A DNA stretch of 64,000 nt from Chrysomallon squamiferum (taxonomy: Eukaryota > Mollusca > Gastropoda > Neomphalida > Peltospiridae), in the NCBI GenBank assembly GCA_012295275.1, contig CM022679.1:17742342-17806341 (forward strand). Reading direction: 5' to 3'. The notes beneath the pieces are model-generated. The model saw only the letters and a program-made list of their open reading frames with translations. It was not told where the DNA came from and did no database searches. Of the stretch, positions 1 through 11,930 are shown in pieces; the first letter of the stretch is position 1; every line of letters begins with the position of its first letter. The position numbers and the translations under genes are program-made.

Positions 1-498
1 CTTTTCATTGTTTAGTTTATACTTTATGTACATAATTTAGCCTTGGTCCAGAAATCTGTATCACCTCCAGTTCCACACTTGCCAGATAAAAGTCTGGCAC
101 CCATAATCTTGTTGCAGCCATAGAACATAGAAGTTAGAACTGAAATGTATTACTCAGAATCAGATCAACAATTAGTAATAATTGAAAATTAGTATATTTA
201 TTATTATTATTATTATTTTCATTTATTTTTAGAAAAATTTACATTTAATTGAATGAAAGTAACTGTTTCATCGTCTTTCTTAAAAAAATAAACTAATGAA
301 ATTATTCAAAGCAATATATTAAAAGATAAAAAAATAATTAATGTTAAACATTAATGTAGTTTTTGTTCTTAACCAAGGCAAAGGATTTGTAAGTTTGTAT
401 TGTAATTTTTGATTTGTCCAACAATACAAATTAAAAACTGTTATCAATATATACTTTAAATAAAATCTTAAATGTGGTATAATTCATTCCTTTTTCAG
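1..498 (+). other. partial NUDCD3 intron with 3' splice acceptor
   Basis: AT-rich non-coding sequence ending in a pyrimidine stretch and TTTCAG at 493-498, directly before the first visible exon. A short (ATT)n run lies near 200-225. I see no further exon here, so the CS-domain N-terminal exons must lie upstream of the window. Confidence 0.75.
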
Positions 499-2125
499 AT
501 TCCACCATACATAAAAAAAGGCAAAGATGTTAAAGTTGTATTAGAAAAATGTCACCTGAAAGTGGGTTATGTTAGTAACACAGGGGAGACAGTCACTGTT
601 GTAGATGGAGCATTATTGTGGGAAGTGAACAAGGAGGAGAGTATTTGGAGTCTGGTGCCAGGACTGCATGTTCATGTAATGTTATTTACATTTTAAATTA
701 ATGTTTTCAATTTTCTTTACATGGACTCCATGTAATATTAATGGTATTTTAAAATTTATGTTTCATCATTCATTACGTTCACTGTAGCTTCTTGTATTGT
801 TATTTATCTTTTAGCTATTGCTTATTTTGTGATTAATTCCTTTAATTTATTTTACTTGTAACTTTTAAAATTTAAATTAATTATTTTATCATATATTTCA
901 CAGAGAGCCTGTATGTGTAATAGTGAAATTTAATTTTTTTAAATAACACTTCAATAAAATGCAAAGTGGTTTTTAATTTGCAGTCAGAATATCTGCAGAG
1001 AAACATTAATGATAATAAATAAAATTAAATGTGTTGGCTGGTATTAATTAAATATTGATTTGTTTACTGGGACAAGCAATTTTTCTTATAATATGGCAAT
1101 GATATAAAGGGTGTACTGCAGTTCATGTCATTTTGTTTTATTATCAAGAAGTATCATTATGTTTTACATAAAAAATATTTTAAAAACTTGTCTTAAAAAA
1201 GAAAAATTGAAGCTTCCACATAGAGTGAACATGAAATAATTAGCTAATACTAATTTGGAATGGAAAACCCCAACAGGAGCCACTTAATGTTGACATAACA
1301 AATCAACCATATTATTCCACTGCAAAATTTCATTTTTCTTATATATAATCAGGTGAACATGGAAAAAAAAGAGGAACGCTGGTGGGAGTCACTGTTTACT
1401 GATGAGCCGAAAATAAGTGTTAGGAAGATTGATGCCAGTCGACCAATAACAGATCTCGATGATGAAGCACAGGCCAAGATTGAGGAAATGATGTATAATG
1501 AACACAGGAAGAGGCTGGGCTTGCCACAAACACATGAAGAGGTACTTTTTATTGTACAACAAGTTTATTTACTTAAAAACCCAAGACTAACTTTTTCTGC
1601 CTGTGCCATTAAGAGAAATAACAGGAGACAAATATTATCTGATGTTGGTTTTTTTGGTTGGTTTTTTGTTTTCTTTTTAATTGTAATGTCATTTTTTTTA
1701 CAGATCAGTTGTAAATTGGGAAGAAACTAATTAAAGGCGTATTTAACACTTTGTTAATCATCACTTTAATGGCATCATTGTTATGGTTAAGGACCATGTA
1801 GATAATGAGTGTAAACCTGCAGTCATATTCATAAGGCTGTTCTCTTCTCTTTTTTCTATTTAGCAGCAAGCAGTAATTTTCATTCTGTATTACATCATAA
1901 TTTAATTAGTCTTTGGTTAACAATAAATGGGAGTATTTTTATTTCATTTAGTTTTGTTTTTTAAGTAAACATTCTTCCATATTTCAGAAAATGTATGAAA
2001 CAATGAAGAAGGCCTGGAATGCTGAAGGTTCTCCTTTCAAAGGACAGCCATTTGATCCTTCTGCTTTTAGTGTTAATTCCAGTGGAATTGTAACTATCAA
2101 TCAGCCCCAGAGGGAGGAAACATGA
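499..2125 (+). CDS. NUDCD3: NudC domain-containing protein 3, 3' exons (partial gene)
   Basis: Three exons join in phase 0 (499-675, 1353-1541, 1988-2125) into 167 C-terminal residues and a TGA stop. All boundaries are GT/AG. The 5' exons lie upstream of the window. The first exon carries the second half of the CS (p23-like) domain (IPPYIKKGKDVKVV, then WSLVPG). The second has the ERWWESLF segment and the acidic linker ending GLPQTHEE. The third has AWNAEGSPFKGQPFDPSAF. The GSPF-G-FDP tail is typical of NUDCD3 and absent from NUDC, which ends differently, so I call NUDCD3. In known family members this cytosolic HSP90 co-chaperone stabilises dynein intermediate chain and other beta-propeller or kelch clients. 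The C-terminus runs about 14 residues past the SAF position, slightly longer than the vertebrate form as I recall it. No frameshift or stop is seen, so the gene looks functional. Confidence 0.93.
676..1352 (+). other. NUDCD3 intron (677 bp)
   Basis: Donor GTAATG at 676 and acceptor AATCAG ending at 1352. The flanking codons are His (cat, 673-675) and Val (gtg, 1353-1355), giving a phase-0 junction that restores the VHVNMEKK stretch expected just before the WW motif. No other feature is seen inside. Confidence 0.9.
1542..1987 (+). other. NUDCD3 intron (446 bp)
   Basis: Donor GTACTT at 1542 after a GAG codon; acceptor TATTTCAG ending at 1987. The phase-0 junction joins THEE to KMYETMKK, as in other NUDCD3 proteins. 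Reading through the donor gives about 60 unrelated residues before a stop, so the open frame to 1730 is intron read-through. Confidence 0.9.
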
Positions 2126-2149
2126 GAATAATTTTCTACAATATTCTGA

Positions 2150-2160
2150 AATAAAATAAA
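2150..2160 (+). terminator. overlapping AATAAA polyadenylation signals of NUDCD3
   Basis: Two overlapping AATAAA hexamers (2150-2155 and 2155-2160) lie 24 bp after the TGA stop, giving a very short 3' UTR. A further ATTAAA occurs at about 2169. The position fits the usual 10-30 bp distance to cleavage. Usage is inferred. Confidence 0.75.
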
Positions 2161-3812
2161 AAGTTTATATTAAAGCCTCAAGAATTTATCAAAAGCACTT
2201 TTGGTTTCAAACATAAAGTGTTAAAATGTTTCACTATTTACATGTTCTTTTTCTATTTACTTGTAATTGCATTATTTTTTTTAATTATAATTGTAATTGT
2301 AATTATATATAATTTTTTAGTAAATGTCTGTTAAATGAAATAATTAATTAAAATATAATCTGACCAGATAATAATCTGTTATAATGATATTTGATTTTGG
2401 AATATAAATTTAAAAAAACACGTATATTTAATGTTTTATTAAAATGTTACCATTTGATTAAAAATGTTGATCTGAAACTTAGAAGTTATATGTTAAAATT
2501 ATTGGTCTTATTTGAAAATTCTCTTATCGTTTATTATTTAAAGAAAGTCTTTGCTGAAAATGTTGGAATATCAGTTAAAAGTTCTTAAATCTGTATGTTG
2601 TTCTTTTTAAAAAATAATCCAGTTTTGTATAAAAATGTAATCAAAAATGATAAATTTAGAAATTATATGTTGAGTTCATTTATTTTATCAGAAAATATAT
2701 TTGTCATAATTTGTTAATTTAAAAATATAAAAATAATAATAAAAAAAATGGAATTGAAAGGTTGTTATAGAATTTTTATGGATATATGTGTTTTTATGGA
2801 CACATTGTTGGTAATCTGTTCACTTCTTAACCCTACATTCATTTTCTTTTTTCTTTTTTTTAAAATTACCTACTGTCTTTATGTATTTATAGTAAAGCAA
2901 CTTGTTTTGTTTTGTATATATTATTAAATTTAAACATATACTAAATTTTGAAGTGCCAGCCAAAATATTAGAACACCTGAAAAAATTAAATAGTGCTAAA
3001 TTCGATGCTTTTTGAAAGTAAAGTAGATGAGAATATTTTAAAATGTCATGTCCAGTTTAAACTTTGATAAAATGCCAATTTCAAAAATTAGTTTTTGATC
3101 AAGAACTATGAAAAATGCAGCTTCTGTCTAAAAGAAAACGGAAAACTAAAAAAAATAAAATAAATAAGAACAGAAACATTTTGATCAAAGTGTTAATGTA
3201 AGGTTTCTGGAAAAATCTGTAATTGTTCACTGATAATCTGTCCAGTAAGTTCTGTTTTCATAACAAAGTCCAATAGTTTGATAATACTTAGAAATGTTCA
3301 CTGGTACTCACTCATCCTAGAAGAAAAACATGAACACATTTTTGTTTTTTGAAATTATTTCTTAGAAACATGACAAGTGATTTAATTGTAATCATGTCCT
3401 ATTCTGTATCTGTATATACACACAATCCCAAATTTAAACTCACCTGATTTTGATGACAAATTTTGCTGTGCATTAAATTATTTTTATTTGTCAGTACTGG
3501 TCAGAATATTTAATTAATATGAGTTGTAATAAAGAAAACTGATATTTGATCTTGAATTTAAATCACAGCACAGCTCTGTGGTAATGATAGACAACTTGTC
3601 AATGACTGAGAAAAATGAGAACATTGAAGTTATTCACCCACCCGAATTTTCTTAACAAGAACTGTTCTTTATTGTCAACAAAAATTAACACAATATAAAT
3701 ATAAAATATTCCATTTGGGATCTCATACAACATGTGATTTTAATCTCGAGGTTCATACACATACAAATTAATACGTGTATATAGAGAAATACTAGGGTCA
3801 CATATCTTGCTT

Positions 3813-3814
<2 letters not shown>
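2161..3814. other. intergenic AT-rich DNA
   Basis: Very AT-rich sequence with short homopolymer runs. The small open frame at 2391-2588 has no recognisable domain and the composition of its surroundings. No gene or element boundary is supported. Confidence 0.6.
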
Positions 3815-3851
<37 letters not shown>

Positions 3852-3860
3852 TGTTTGTGT
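3815..3860. repeat. (GT)n microsatellite
   Basis: About 17 uninterrupted GT units (3815-3848) followed by a degenerate GT tail. It abuts the left target duplication of the hAT-like element, so the transposon inserted at the end of this tract. Confidence 0.95.
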
Positions 3861-3864
3861 ACAC

Positions 3865-4570
3865 TAGGGTTCGAAAACCAGTATTTAAATACTGGTAAAT
3901 ACTGGTTTTAGTAATTGATGGGTAATAACATTACTGAAGCACCAATACCGGTTTTTTAAATTTTAACGAATTATGTTGAGAAATATGTTAGTTGTTAACA
4001 TAAGATTATGTTAGATACTCGGGTGTTGCTAGTGTACCTTCAGATGTGAGTTCAAAGCTCATCTGTTTAATGTTCCACGTTTACTGTTTGATTGCTGACG
4101 TGTGCCATCCTAAGTCATTTTGGCAACTAGAGATAAGGGATTGGCTCCTGCTTCTCAGTTGTTGCCCAAGACATGAGAAGTTTTGTGGTTTTTAAAGTCA
4201 CTTCTCAAGTGTCGATGAATGAATCAGAACTTCTCAAAAGTTGCAAAACAGTTTGATGTACATTTTCCTTGTTTCCTTTTTATAAAATTTGTATCCACAT
4301 TTCTTCTGGTTTTTTATTGCATGTACATTTCTTATATGCCTTTTGTACCATTTTAAGTCCTATAAAGATTCATTTCACATTTTTTTCAAAAGATAGGTAG
4401 GAAAAGGAGGATAATGAATAATGTCATCAGATGAGTGTCAAATAATAAATAAAATGAACATGTATAAGAGAAAACAGTGTCCACAAAAGCCCTGTAAGTA
4501 CCTTTTCCTATGTACTAACTAAAACTGGTGAAAACCGGTATGAGAATATCTCGGTAATTTGCAAACCCTA
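3865..4570. mobile_element. hAT-like non-autonomous element (706 bp)
   Basis: The ends are inverted: TAGGGTTCGAAAACC at the left and, read on the minus strand, TAGGGTTTGCAAATTACC at the right. An 8-bp near-duplication flanks it: GTGTACAC (3857-3864) and GTGTACAT (4571-4578), 7 of 8 identical. Eight-bp target duplications and a TAGGG-type terminus fit the hAT superfamily. The subterminal regions carry repeated ACTGGT and ACCGGT motifs on both strands, as expected of transposase-binding arms. No transposase frame is present, so it is a MITE-like passenger mobilised in trans. Confidence 0.82.
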
Positions 4571-4628
4571 GTGTACATGTGTATATATATAATAATTTCA
4601 TTATTGACAACTATAATAAAATTATAAT

Positions 4629-5079
4629 AGTAAGAGAAAGAGAGGTAAAGATAGATGACAAACAGGTATACAGCTAGAGAGGTAGGAAGATGGATAGAAA
4701 GATGGATGAATGGATAAATGGGTCAATGGGCAGTTAATTATGTAGGTAATTAGATATGTGTGTATGTAAGCAGGGAGATGGATAGATGACTGGAATGTGG
4801 ATATATAAAAATAGAATGAATAGATGGATAGGTGGATGGATGGATGGATAGATATTGGTAGATTAGTTATGTTGATAGTCTGGGTCATTGATATATGACT
4901 GCTTGATTGGAGTGAAGGATAGATGAATGGATGGACAGACAGATAGATAAATAGATAAGTAGGTAATTGATAAACAGGTACATTGGTAAATAGTTACACA
5001 GAAAAAATCAGTAGACTGGTAGTTTGATTAGATGTATAGATAAATAGACATAAATAAAAAGAAAGAAAGAAAGAAAACT
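4629..5079. repeat. degenerate GATA/GATG tetranucleotide tract
   Basis: Interrupted GATA, GATG, GGTA and GAAA units over about 450 bp, strongly purine-rich on the plus strand. The minus-strand open frame at 4622-4888 (Ser/His/Ile-rich) is a translation of this repeat and not a gene. Confidence 0.8.
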
Positions 5080-5515
5080 CAGTCTGTATTGTATTTCAGA
5101 TGATACACAGGACTCCTATAAAATGCAAAATTCCCTACTTTTTTATTATCCAAACATCCTTGCGACAGCCACCAGAATTTACTAACTTTCCACTCTAAAA
5201 ATTTGATACCAATTATTTTTGTTTGTTGTTTGATTTAATTTTAAATCTTTTTTTTTTAATCTTATATGTGAAAACAGATTTGTATCAATGTATTGTGACA
5301 TGATCCAATTTAATCTTTTTTAAATATTTTTTTCCCCACAAATTACTTTTAAGAAAAAAAATAAAAGATCCAAAAGACTAAGGCTTGGAAGTAGGTAGAT
5401 CTTATAATGTATCAAATATGAGGGATATTTTGAGCATATACACATTAAATAAAGGATTTGGATCAAATGAAGACACATATATAATAAATTACAAATATAT
5501 GATAAAAATATCAAA

Positions 5516-5592
5516 CTTGTACCAAATAATAAAATGACAACCTGTACCAAATAATAAAATGACAACTTGTACCAAATAATAAAATGACAACA
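5516..5592. repeat. 25-bp minisatellite, three copies
   Basis: Three tandem copies of a 25-bp unit beginning accaaataataaaatgacaa and ending in CNTGT. The copies are nearly identical (one C/T change), implying a recent duplication. Confidence 0.9.
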
Positions 5593-5956
5593 AGATTTCT
5601 ACAATATGTTAATAAATATGGAAGTTATGGTTAATTGAAGTATGCTATAAATCACCTATTTTTCTGTTTTAACTATTCTTAGTTAAAGTCAACCAAGAGA
5701 ATATTAACCAGTAAACTGACAATGCATATAATCTGCACATGGTATTTGAGTCTTAAAATGTGGGATTTATAAGAAGTGATGAAAATAAATGGGTGAGCTG
5801 GGATGAAAAGCTATTTTGACTGAATTTCATTTGATATGAGTTATGGCATGACAGTCCTTTGGAATGACATACATGGATATTTGGCAGATTTGAAACATTC
5901 CAAAAGGAGGATGAAGAAGGGCATTTCCTTCACATCATATCAAAAAATCTCAAATT

Positions 5957-7290
5957 ATGCATATATGTGTTTGTATGAATGTATGTATGTATGTGTGTTT
6001 GTATGTATGTATGTATTTATGTACATATATAATCATAACTTACATACATATAGCCATATATATAATTTTTTGTATTGTATATATATATATATATATATAT
6101 ATCTGTTGTTGTTGCATATTTGTGTTTTGTTGTGTGGATGTGTGTAATGTTTGTCTTGAACATATTTGTTCTTTTTGCACGTTTGTGTTTTGTGTCTGTT
6201 GTGATGTATGTAATGTTCATGTATGTTTGTCTTTTGTATCAGCGCACATAGCACTATGGTGTGTTGTAGTGTGTATACTGGCTAAGTGTTTGTTTTGTGC
6301 TTGTTTTGTGTTTTCTGTGATGTGGTGTTTTGCTGGTGATGTCTTGGTTTGGTTTTGCCTTGTTGTGTATAGTTGTGTAGTGTTTGTTTTGTATATGTAT
6401 GTCGTTGCAAGTGTGGGTTTTGCAACCAGTATGTTGTGCATGTTTCTGTATTGCGTCCGATTTGGTGTTTTTGACTTTAATTGGTGTCATGCGTGGTGTA
6501 TATGTCTTTGATTTTGTGTCTGATGTTTTGTGTGTTTTGTATCAGGTGTAGTATTTGTGTGTGTGTATAGTATTCAGTGAAATGAAATTTATGTAACACA
6601 AACTGTAGCTCCTATCATCCTTTTGGTCTAGGCACTAGCCTAGAAAGCCTATAAGGGAAATTTGGCCCTGGGTATGTTTTGTGTCAAGTGTATTATGATA
6701 TCGCAGTAAGTGTTCTGATGTTTGATGTCTGTATTTTGTGATGTTTTATGTGTTTTTTCTCTTCTGTGCCATATTCTCTGTCTTCTGAGTAGTGTGTTTA
6801 CTTTGTTGTATGTTATTTAATACGCCTTTTTCGGAATTATTTTTTCTAAGTAATTGTCTATGTTATTGTTGTTTGTGTGTATGTGTTTTGTCTCAGGTGT
6901 AGTGTGTTGTCTTTGTTTTATGAAGTATTGTGCCTCTGTATATTTTGATTTATCAGGAATCTGTGCTAAAAATGTTCTTTTTTATGCTTTTCATAGATTT
7001 TGTCTGTTTTATGTGCACAGGAATAGAGATTGTGGTGTCTAATGTTTATGAATTTGTGTTGTATGTTTGGTGCGTAATGTGTGTGTCATTGTGTGTTTTC
7101 TGTTTTGCATTACTTGTTACATGTCATTTTCTACTAGGTGCATTGTGTGATTTGTGTCGTGGTTTGCTATATGTTATGTCCCATCTGTTGTATTGTTTGC
7201 TTTTCATTTAATGTTATGTGGTTTGCAGTGTCTGCGCTGAATTTGCTATCAATTTGGTCTGTTTTTCATGTATTTGTAATGTATTTTTGG
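5957..7290. repeat. TG-rich, C-poor low-complexity domain
   Basis: About 1.3 kb with marked strand asymmetry: the plus strand is built from TGTTTTG, TGTATG and TGTGTGT words and is poor in C and A. It begins with (TGTA)n and an (AT)n run at about 6079-6102. Open frames on either strand here (for example 5957-6511, Cys/Val/Phe-rich) are products of the skewed composition. A perfect 7-bp stem with 4-nt loop sits at 6627-6644 (TCTAGGC ACTA GCCTAGA). Confidence 0.7.
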
Positions 7291-10010
7291 TTTTGTCTAT
7301 AAACCTAGTCCTGTTGACTTAATGTTCAAATCCAATCTTTTTGTCATCCCATGCAATCTACAGCAGGCACCATTTCTTCCTTAAAATTTATGCATTGATG
7401 ATCCTGTGAAAAATTAAAATAATAAGTGAAAGTATATAATTCAACCATGTTTAATTTCAATTTATAAAATAAATTTTTGTTGTTGTTTAGTTGTTTTTAA
7501 TATTATGATTTTTACAAGCCATCCTTGTAATATTTTTGTCACATGTGAAAACTACATAGCTTTCATTTCCAGGTGATGTTGTTCTTCACCTGATAAATAA
7601 AGAACATAGGATTATGAATGAAAGTAAATATCACAGATTAACTTGTATTATTAGTTTGTTTTGTTTTTCTTTTTTATATATGTTTGAGATTTTAATACTT
7701 CACTGACAAATAGTTATTATTTATTTCACAAACTTTCATAATTTTTAATTTTCAGTTTCTTTAGACTGTATAAAAAATTTAATGTCCTACAGTTTGAGTT
7801 GAATTACAAAATACAATTTTATTCCAAATATTTACATGCTGATAATCCTGTGAAAGATTTAAATCAAAAGTGTAAATAATAATTTAAGTATGAATAAATT
7901 TAGTACTTTACTTGATGTAATTGTTTAGTAATGTTATTGTTGTTATTATTATTATTACTACTACTACTACTACACTACTTACTATTTCATTGCTTTTATG
8001 TTCTCTTTTAAAGAAAATTCAACTCCAGAAAGAAGGAAATTCCACAAAACAGACAATAAAAAATTAACTTTATGAAAACAAAGAATAGCTAGAACACCAG
8101 ACCTGTTACTAACTTCTACTGAAGTAATACTAGCATTTATCTCAGTGGGCAAGTCTGTTAAAGATGTTAAAACAGCTAGCCTTAAACACATATGTCATAT
8201 TTTCAAACAAAACATTTATGAATAAAGGTTTTCTAAGCATTACAACAGTGTAACATCAGTAATAAGTCTGATTCACTAGTGTATCAATAAAATCACGGGC
8301 AGTGTAACATTACTGATATCTTTCCCATTTACATTATTTTTAAAACATTTCTTTTCCTTTCTAGGAATTAGAATTAGTTATTTTTGAGATTATGATGGAA
8401 TATTTTAACATGTATTTAATATGTAACTGTAATAACTAAACTGTTTAATAAATGTTTCATTAGTTTAGTGCAATATAGATAAATATAACAGTAGTTTTAA
8501 AGCAATGCTAACTGATTTATTTGTGCTGCAAATTCAGCCCAGTCTAGTTTCAATATTTCAATCATTTGCTTCAAAGCTGCTTCAGTTAAATCTTAATGAC
8601 TACGATTAATTCTTCTCTTTCTTTTCAATGTTTTAGTTATTTTTAATTAATATTATTATAAAAAAAATTATTTTATCTCTTATCAATTTTATTTTTCTAA
8701 TTTTAGTTGCTATCAAACTAGAACAATCTGACATTATAATAAATTTAAAACTGTCATTAGAAGTTCAAAACATGAATGTCAATATAATCTTTCCAGTGAA
8801 ATTTCCTCTCCTTTCCAGCTGAAGATATTCACAATTCACCTCTTTAGGATCAACAACAAATGATGAATGTTGCATTGAATAAAAATTAATACTGAGTCAG
8901 CCTGAAGAAATATTCAAAAGTATGAGAACAGAGAGTTAATTACAGCAGTTCATTTGTATGAATATAACTACCAGCTATGATACTAGTTTTGTATTTTTAC
9001 ATATTTTAAATGATCTCTACTATATATTTGCATACGTATATTATTAAGCATTATTTTCATTATTGTTGTTAACTTATCTTAAATGACCCAGTTTTGCTTA
9101 TATACTTTTCTTATATCGAGTTATTTGCTTTTTCTTCTTTCTTGTAATTACGTCTGCCGATTTTTTTTGTTGTAAAATTCGGTGATAGGACGAAAACCGG
9201 TTTTATCAACGTGATTAGGCCGTATATTGCTTATTTATAAAAGAATCTTCATTATAGAATTCATGATTAAATCAAAATAACTTATATTTCCTCAATGAAA
9301 TGTATTGATGGAAATAAGGTTCATATCTTGGTTTATTATGAGTACAAATTAAAACATTCCTATCTAGTGGAAAATTATTTACTTTGTCGTCAAATACTGA
9401 AAACCTACAACAAATAGCGAACATAGTCTGCGCTTTACACATTAATAACATATACTTTGTAAAATATATCCAAAAAACTTTTCAGTCCTATTCAAAAGAT
9501 GATTATCAAAATATTCTTAAACGAATTTAGTCCTTGAGCCCCGCTCCAGGAGGAAATTACACTCAACAAAACTGTAGTTCGGTGCTCAAGAAAACTGCAA
9601 TTTGTTAACAGAAAAAAGTTGTATCCCCTAATAATTAACATTTCAAATTTTCTAATTTTCCCTTCTGAATGTATTCCATCATCTAAATCTTTTCACTCTG
9701 ATTAATTTGTTTTAAAACTGTTTCTGAAGCACGAGTAGAAGGGGAGTTTCAAAGAGTTAACTTTTTTAGCATGTGAATGGTCTAGCGCAAATGAATGATT
9801 TTACAAATTTCGGCTTCACATCTTTTGCAGAGATATGATAAATTACACAGCATAGTTGCAACATATTGTGAAATAAGCTTTGTCAGAGACAATCTCGATT
9901 CAGAATGAGCCCTTAAAAATTAGAGATTTTATCCAAAAAAAAATTATATTACAAAATTCATAACTTTGGAACTATTTAACCGACTGTTTTGAATGTTTTA
10001 TAATTGGAAT
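7291..10010. other. intergenic DNA, no gene seen
   Basis: AT-rich sequence without a supported gene. Small details: a 10-of-11 inverted repeat CTTGAGCCCCG / CGGTGCTCAAG near 9533 and 9584, and an AAAACCGGTTTT palindrome near 9194. The small minus-strand frame at 7982-8191 has no recognised domain. Confidence 0.5.
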
Positions 10011-10033
10011 AAAAAAAAAAAAAAAAAAAAAAA
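10011..10033. repeat. poly(A) run of 23
   Basis: Uninterrupted A23 followed by an A-rich stretch. The preceding bases could be the 3' end of an old retroposed sequence, but no body or target duplication could be delimited. Confidence 0.85.
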
Positions 10034-10292
10034 CACAAAAAAACCAACAAAAATACAGTTATAGTTAACTTTTATATAAACCTTTTATTTATAAACAGAA
10101 AAACACTACTGAGAAAAAACAAGCATCACAATATGCTCATTTCAAACGTCCTTTCAGACTGACTCTACGCTGAAACCTGGTTAACACAACAGATGTTAGG
10201 ATAAAAATTTATTTTATTCAGGTTACTTGATTCAGTGGTAGTCTGTATCCTGTCAGTCCCAGGACTTTTACCAGGCCGCTATTACTGATATT

Positions 10293-10490
10293 ATCAATAA
10301 TGGCGGTCCTTATTTGCATATTTTGCAGAAAATATTGGTGTGATCAATACTGTAATGGTTTAATCTGATTCTTTACCCCTCAAAGCATGGGGATAGACAC
10401 CAAAATTATTCTGATACCATGCATAGTTACTGAGATACTAACGAAAACAAGATTTTCAGTAATGGCGGCCTTAATTTGCATATTGTGCGG
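10293..10490 (+). repeat. direct repeat within an unclassified repeat-like segment
   Basis: A 34-bp segment, 10295-10328 (ATGGCGGTCCTTATTTGC core), recurs at 10457-10490 with about 5 mismatches, a spacing of 162 bp. The segment between and after is less AT-rich than its surroundings and is open on both strands (10387-10674 plus, 10380-10640 minus). It looks like part of a dispersed repeat, not a gene. No termini were found. Confidence 0.5.
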
Positions 10491-10737
10491 ATTGCCCAAC
10501 GATGACAGAGTGGCATCATTCAGATTCTTAAAGAGCACATCTCGGAGGTATAGAAACAGCAAAAAAATCTTTGTACGGACTGTATTGCAAGGTTCTCCAA
10601 AAATCTGGGGTTTGGCAACCGAACTATCACCAAATAACAAATTCTTTAAAAATAAATCTGCAGGTTCTACATAATAAAATTAAACAAACAATTTTATATC
10701 GATCTTCTAAACTTTCGCCTTAATTAAATACATGTTT

Positions 10738-10738
<1 letters not shown>

Positions 10739-10785
<47 letters not shown>

Positions 10786-10857
10786 TATTATTATTATTAT
10801 TACTGTTATTGTTATTGTTATTATTATTATTATTGTTATTGTTATTGTTATTATTCA
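10739..10857. repeat. (AAT)n followed by (ATT)n, self-complementary
   Basis: About 15 AAT units run directly into ATT units and then an ATT/GTT mixture. AAT and ATT are reverse complements, so the junction near 10785 is a palindrome that can form a hairpin or cruciform. Confidence 0.9.
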
Positions 10858-11833
10858 CTAATTTAACATGCTTTACAGCTTATCGATAACGGGACGCAAA
10901 CTTATACATAAGCTGAGTCAACATTTGATATCTTTTAATTCAGTCTTCATCTAATATTTCTTAAACGTATTTATTTTCTTTTTTGTTTTCCTCTTACCAT
11001 TATATGATTAATTGCTGACACGGAAATAAAACTGTAAAAACAGCAGTAGAAGAATGAGAATAATCTGATTGGCTGTTTTCCCGGAACCTTATTCCAGGTT
11101 ACGGTGATCCTAGAAAACGAACTGGATTTGCTGAACAGATGTACTCGTCTTTTTATTACGACCGTGCACTATTTTATCTGTATTTTTTATGTGAACAATG
11201 ACTTTAATAAATGTAATACCTTATTATTAAAAATTGGCTTACCCAGTATCTTAATATCTTTGCAGAAGAAATTATTAATTTTTTTCTTGATTAATATCTT
11301 TTAAATATACAAATAAAACTATATACTTTCACAAACGCGCATTAAAAGTTAGAAACATGGATAGTCAGAGAAAGTGACCATTTTCTAATACTAACAGTTT
11401 CATGTTTATGTATAGATTTGTAACCCTTAAATTTCCCATTCCATTTGATATTTATTCATAAATAAACAGTATTGCTCTATAAAACTCGTCTTCACGTTAG
11501 GTGCCCACTCAGAGGTTTTATGATTTATATACGGACATAGCACCATGTACACAAATAACTCGCTTAGTCAGTGGCGAATAAAACGACACTGATTGTTAAG
11601 ATTTAATTTTGGAGCACCCAGCTGTGCTGACTTCTAGTTGACGTTTGCAGTCTATTCCAAAATGTGTGTATATTTTGGATTTTATACCTCACTGTCGATA
11701 AAATAAAATACCTTTATAGCTTTTTTATCAAGGACATACAAGCAGAAAGTGTTTGCAGTAAATTTGAATTTATTTGTCTATAATAACTGATGTTGATAAT
11801 ATCACTGCACCATTTGGACTGCTTCGGTGAGTT

Positions 11834-11842
11834 CACACACAA

Positions 11843-11927
<85 letters not shown>
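11834..11927. repeat. (CA)n(AG)36 microsatellite
   Basis: A short CA stretch followed by about 36 AG units from 11855. The overlapping Arg-Glu and Leu-Ser repeat open frames are microsatellite translations. Confidence 0.97.

Positions 11928-11930
<3 letters not shown>

Noticed and set aside
1353-1730. 125-codon frame taken as one protein
   Set aside because: Only 1353-1541 is coding; the remainder is read-through past the GTACTT donor. The NUDCD3 sequence resumes at 1988.
2945-3500. Possible Tc1-like terminus (gtgccagccaaaatattag)
   Set aside because: No inverted partner or TA-flanked end was found; a similar word near 3494 is in direct, not inverted, orientation.
5957-6511. 184-codon plus-strand frame, the longest in the window
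   Set aside because: Cys/Val/Phe-rich product of TG-rich low-complexity DNA with scarce stop codons; no domain, and overlapping frames on the other strand are equally open.
10011-10033. Poly(A) as the tail of a processed pseudogene or LINE
   Set aside because: No coding remnant, reverse transcriptase trace or target duplication was found upstream.
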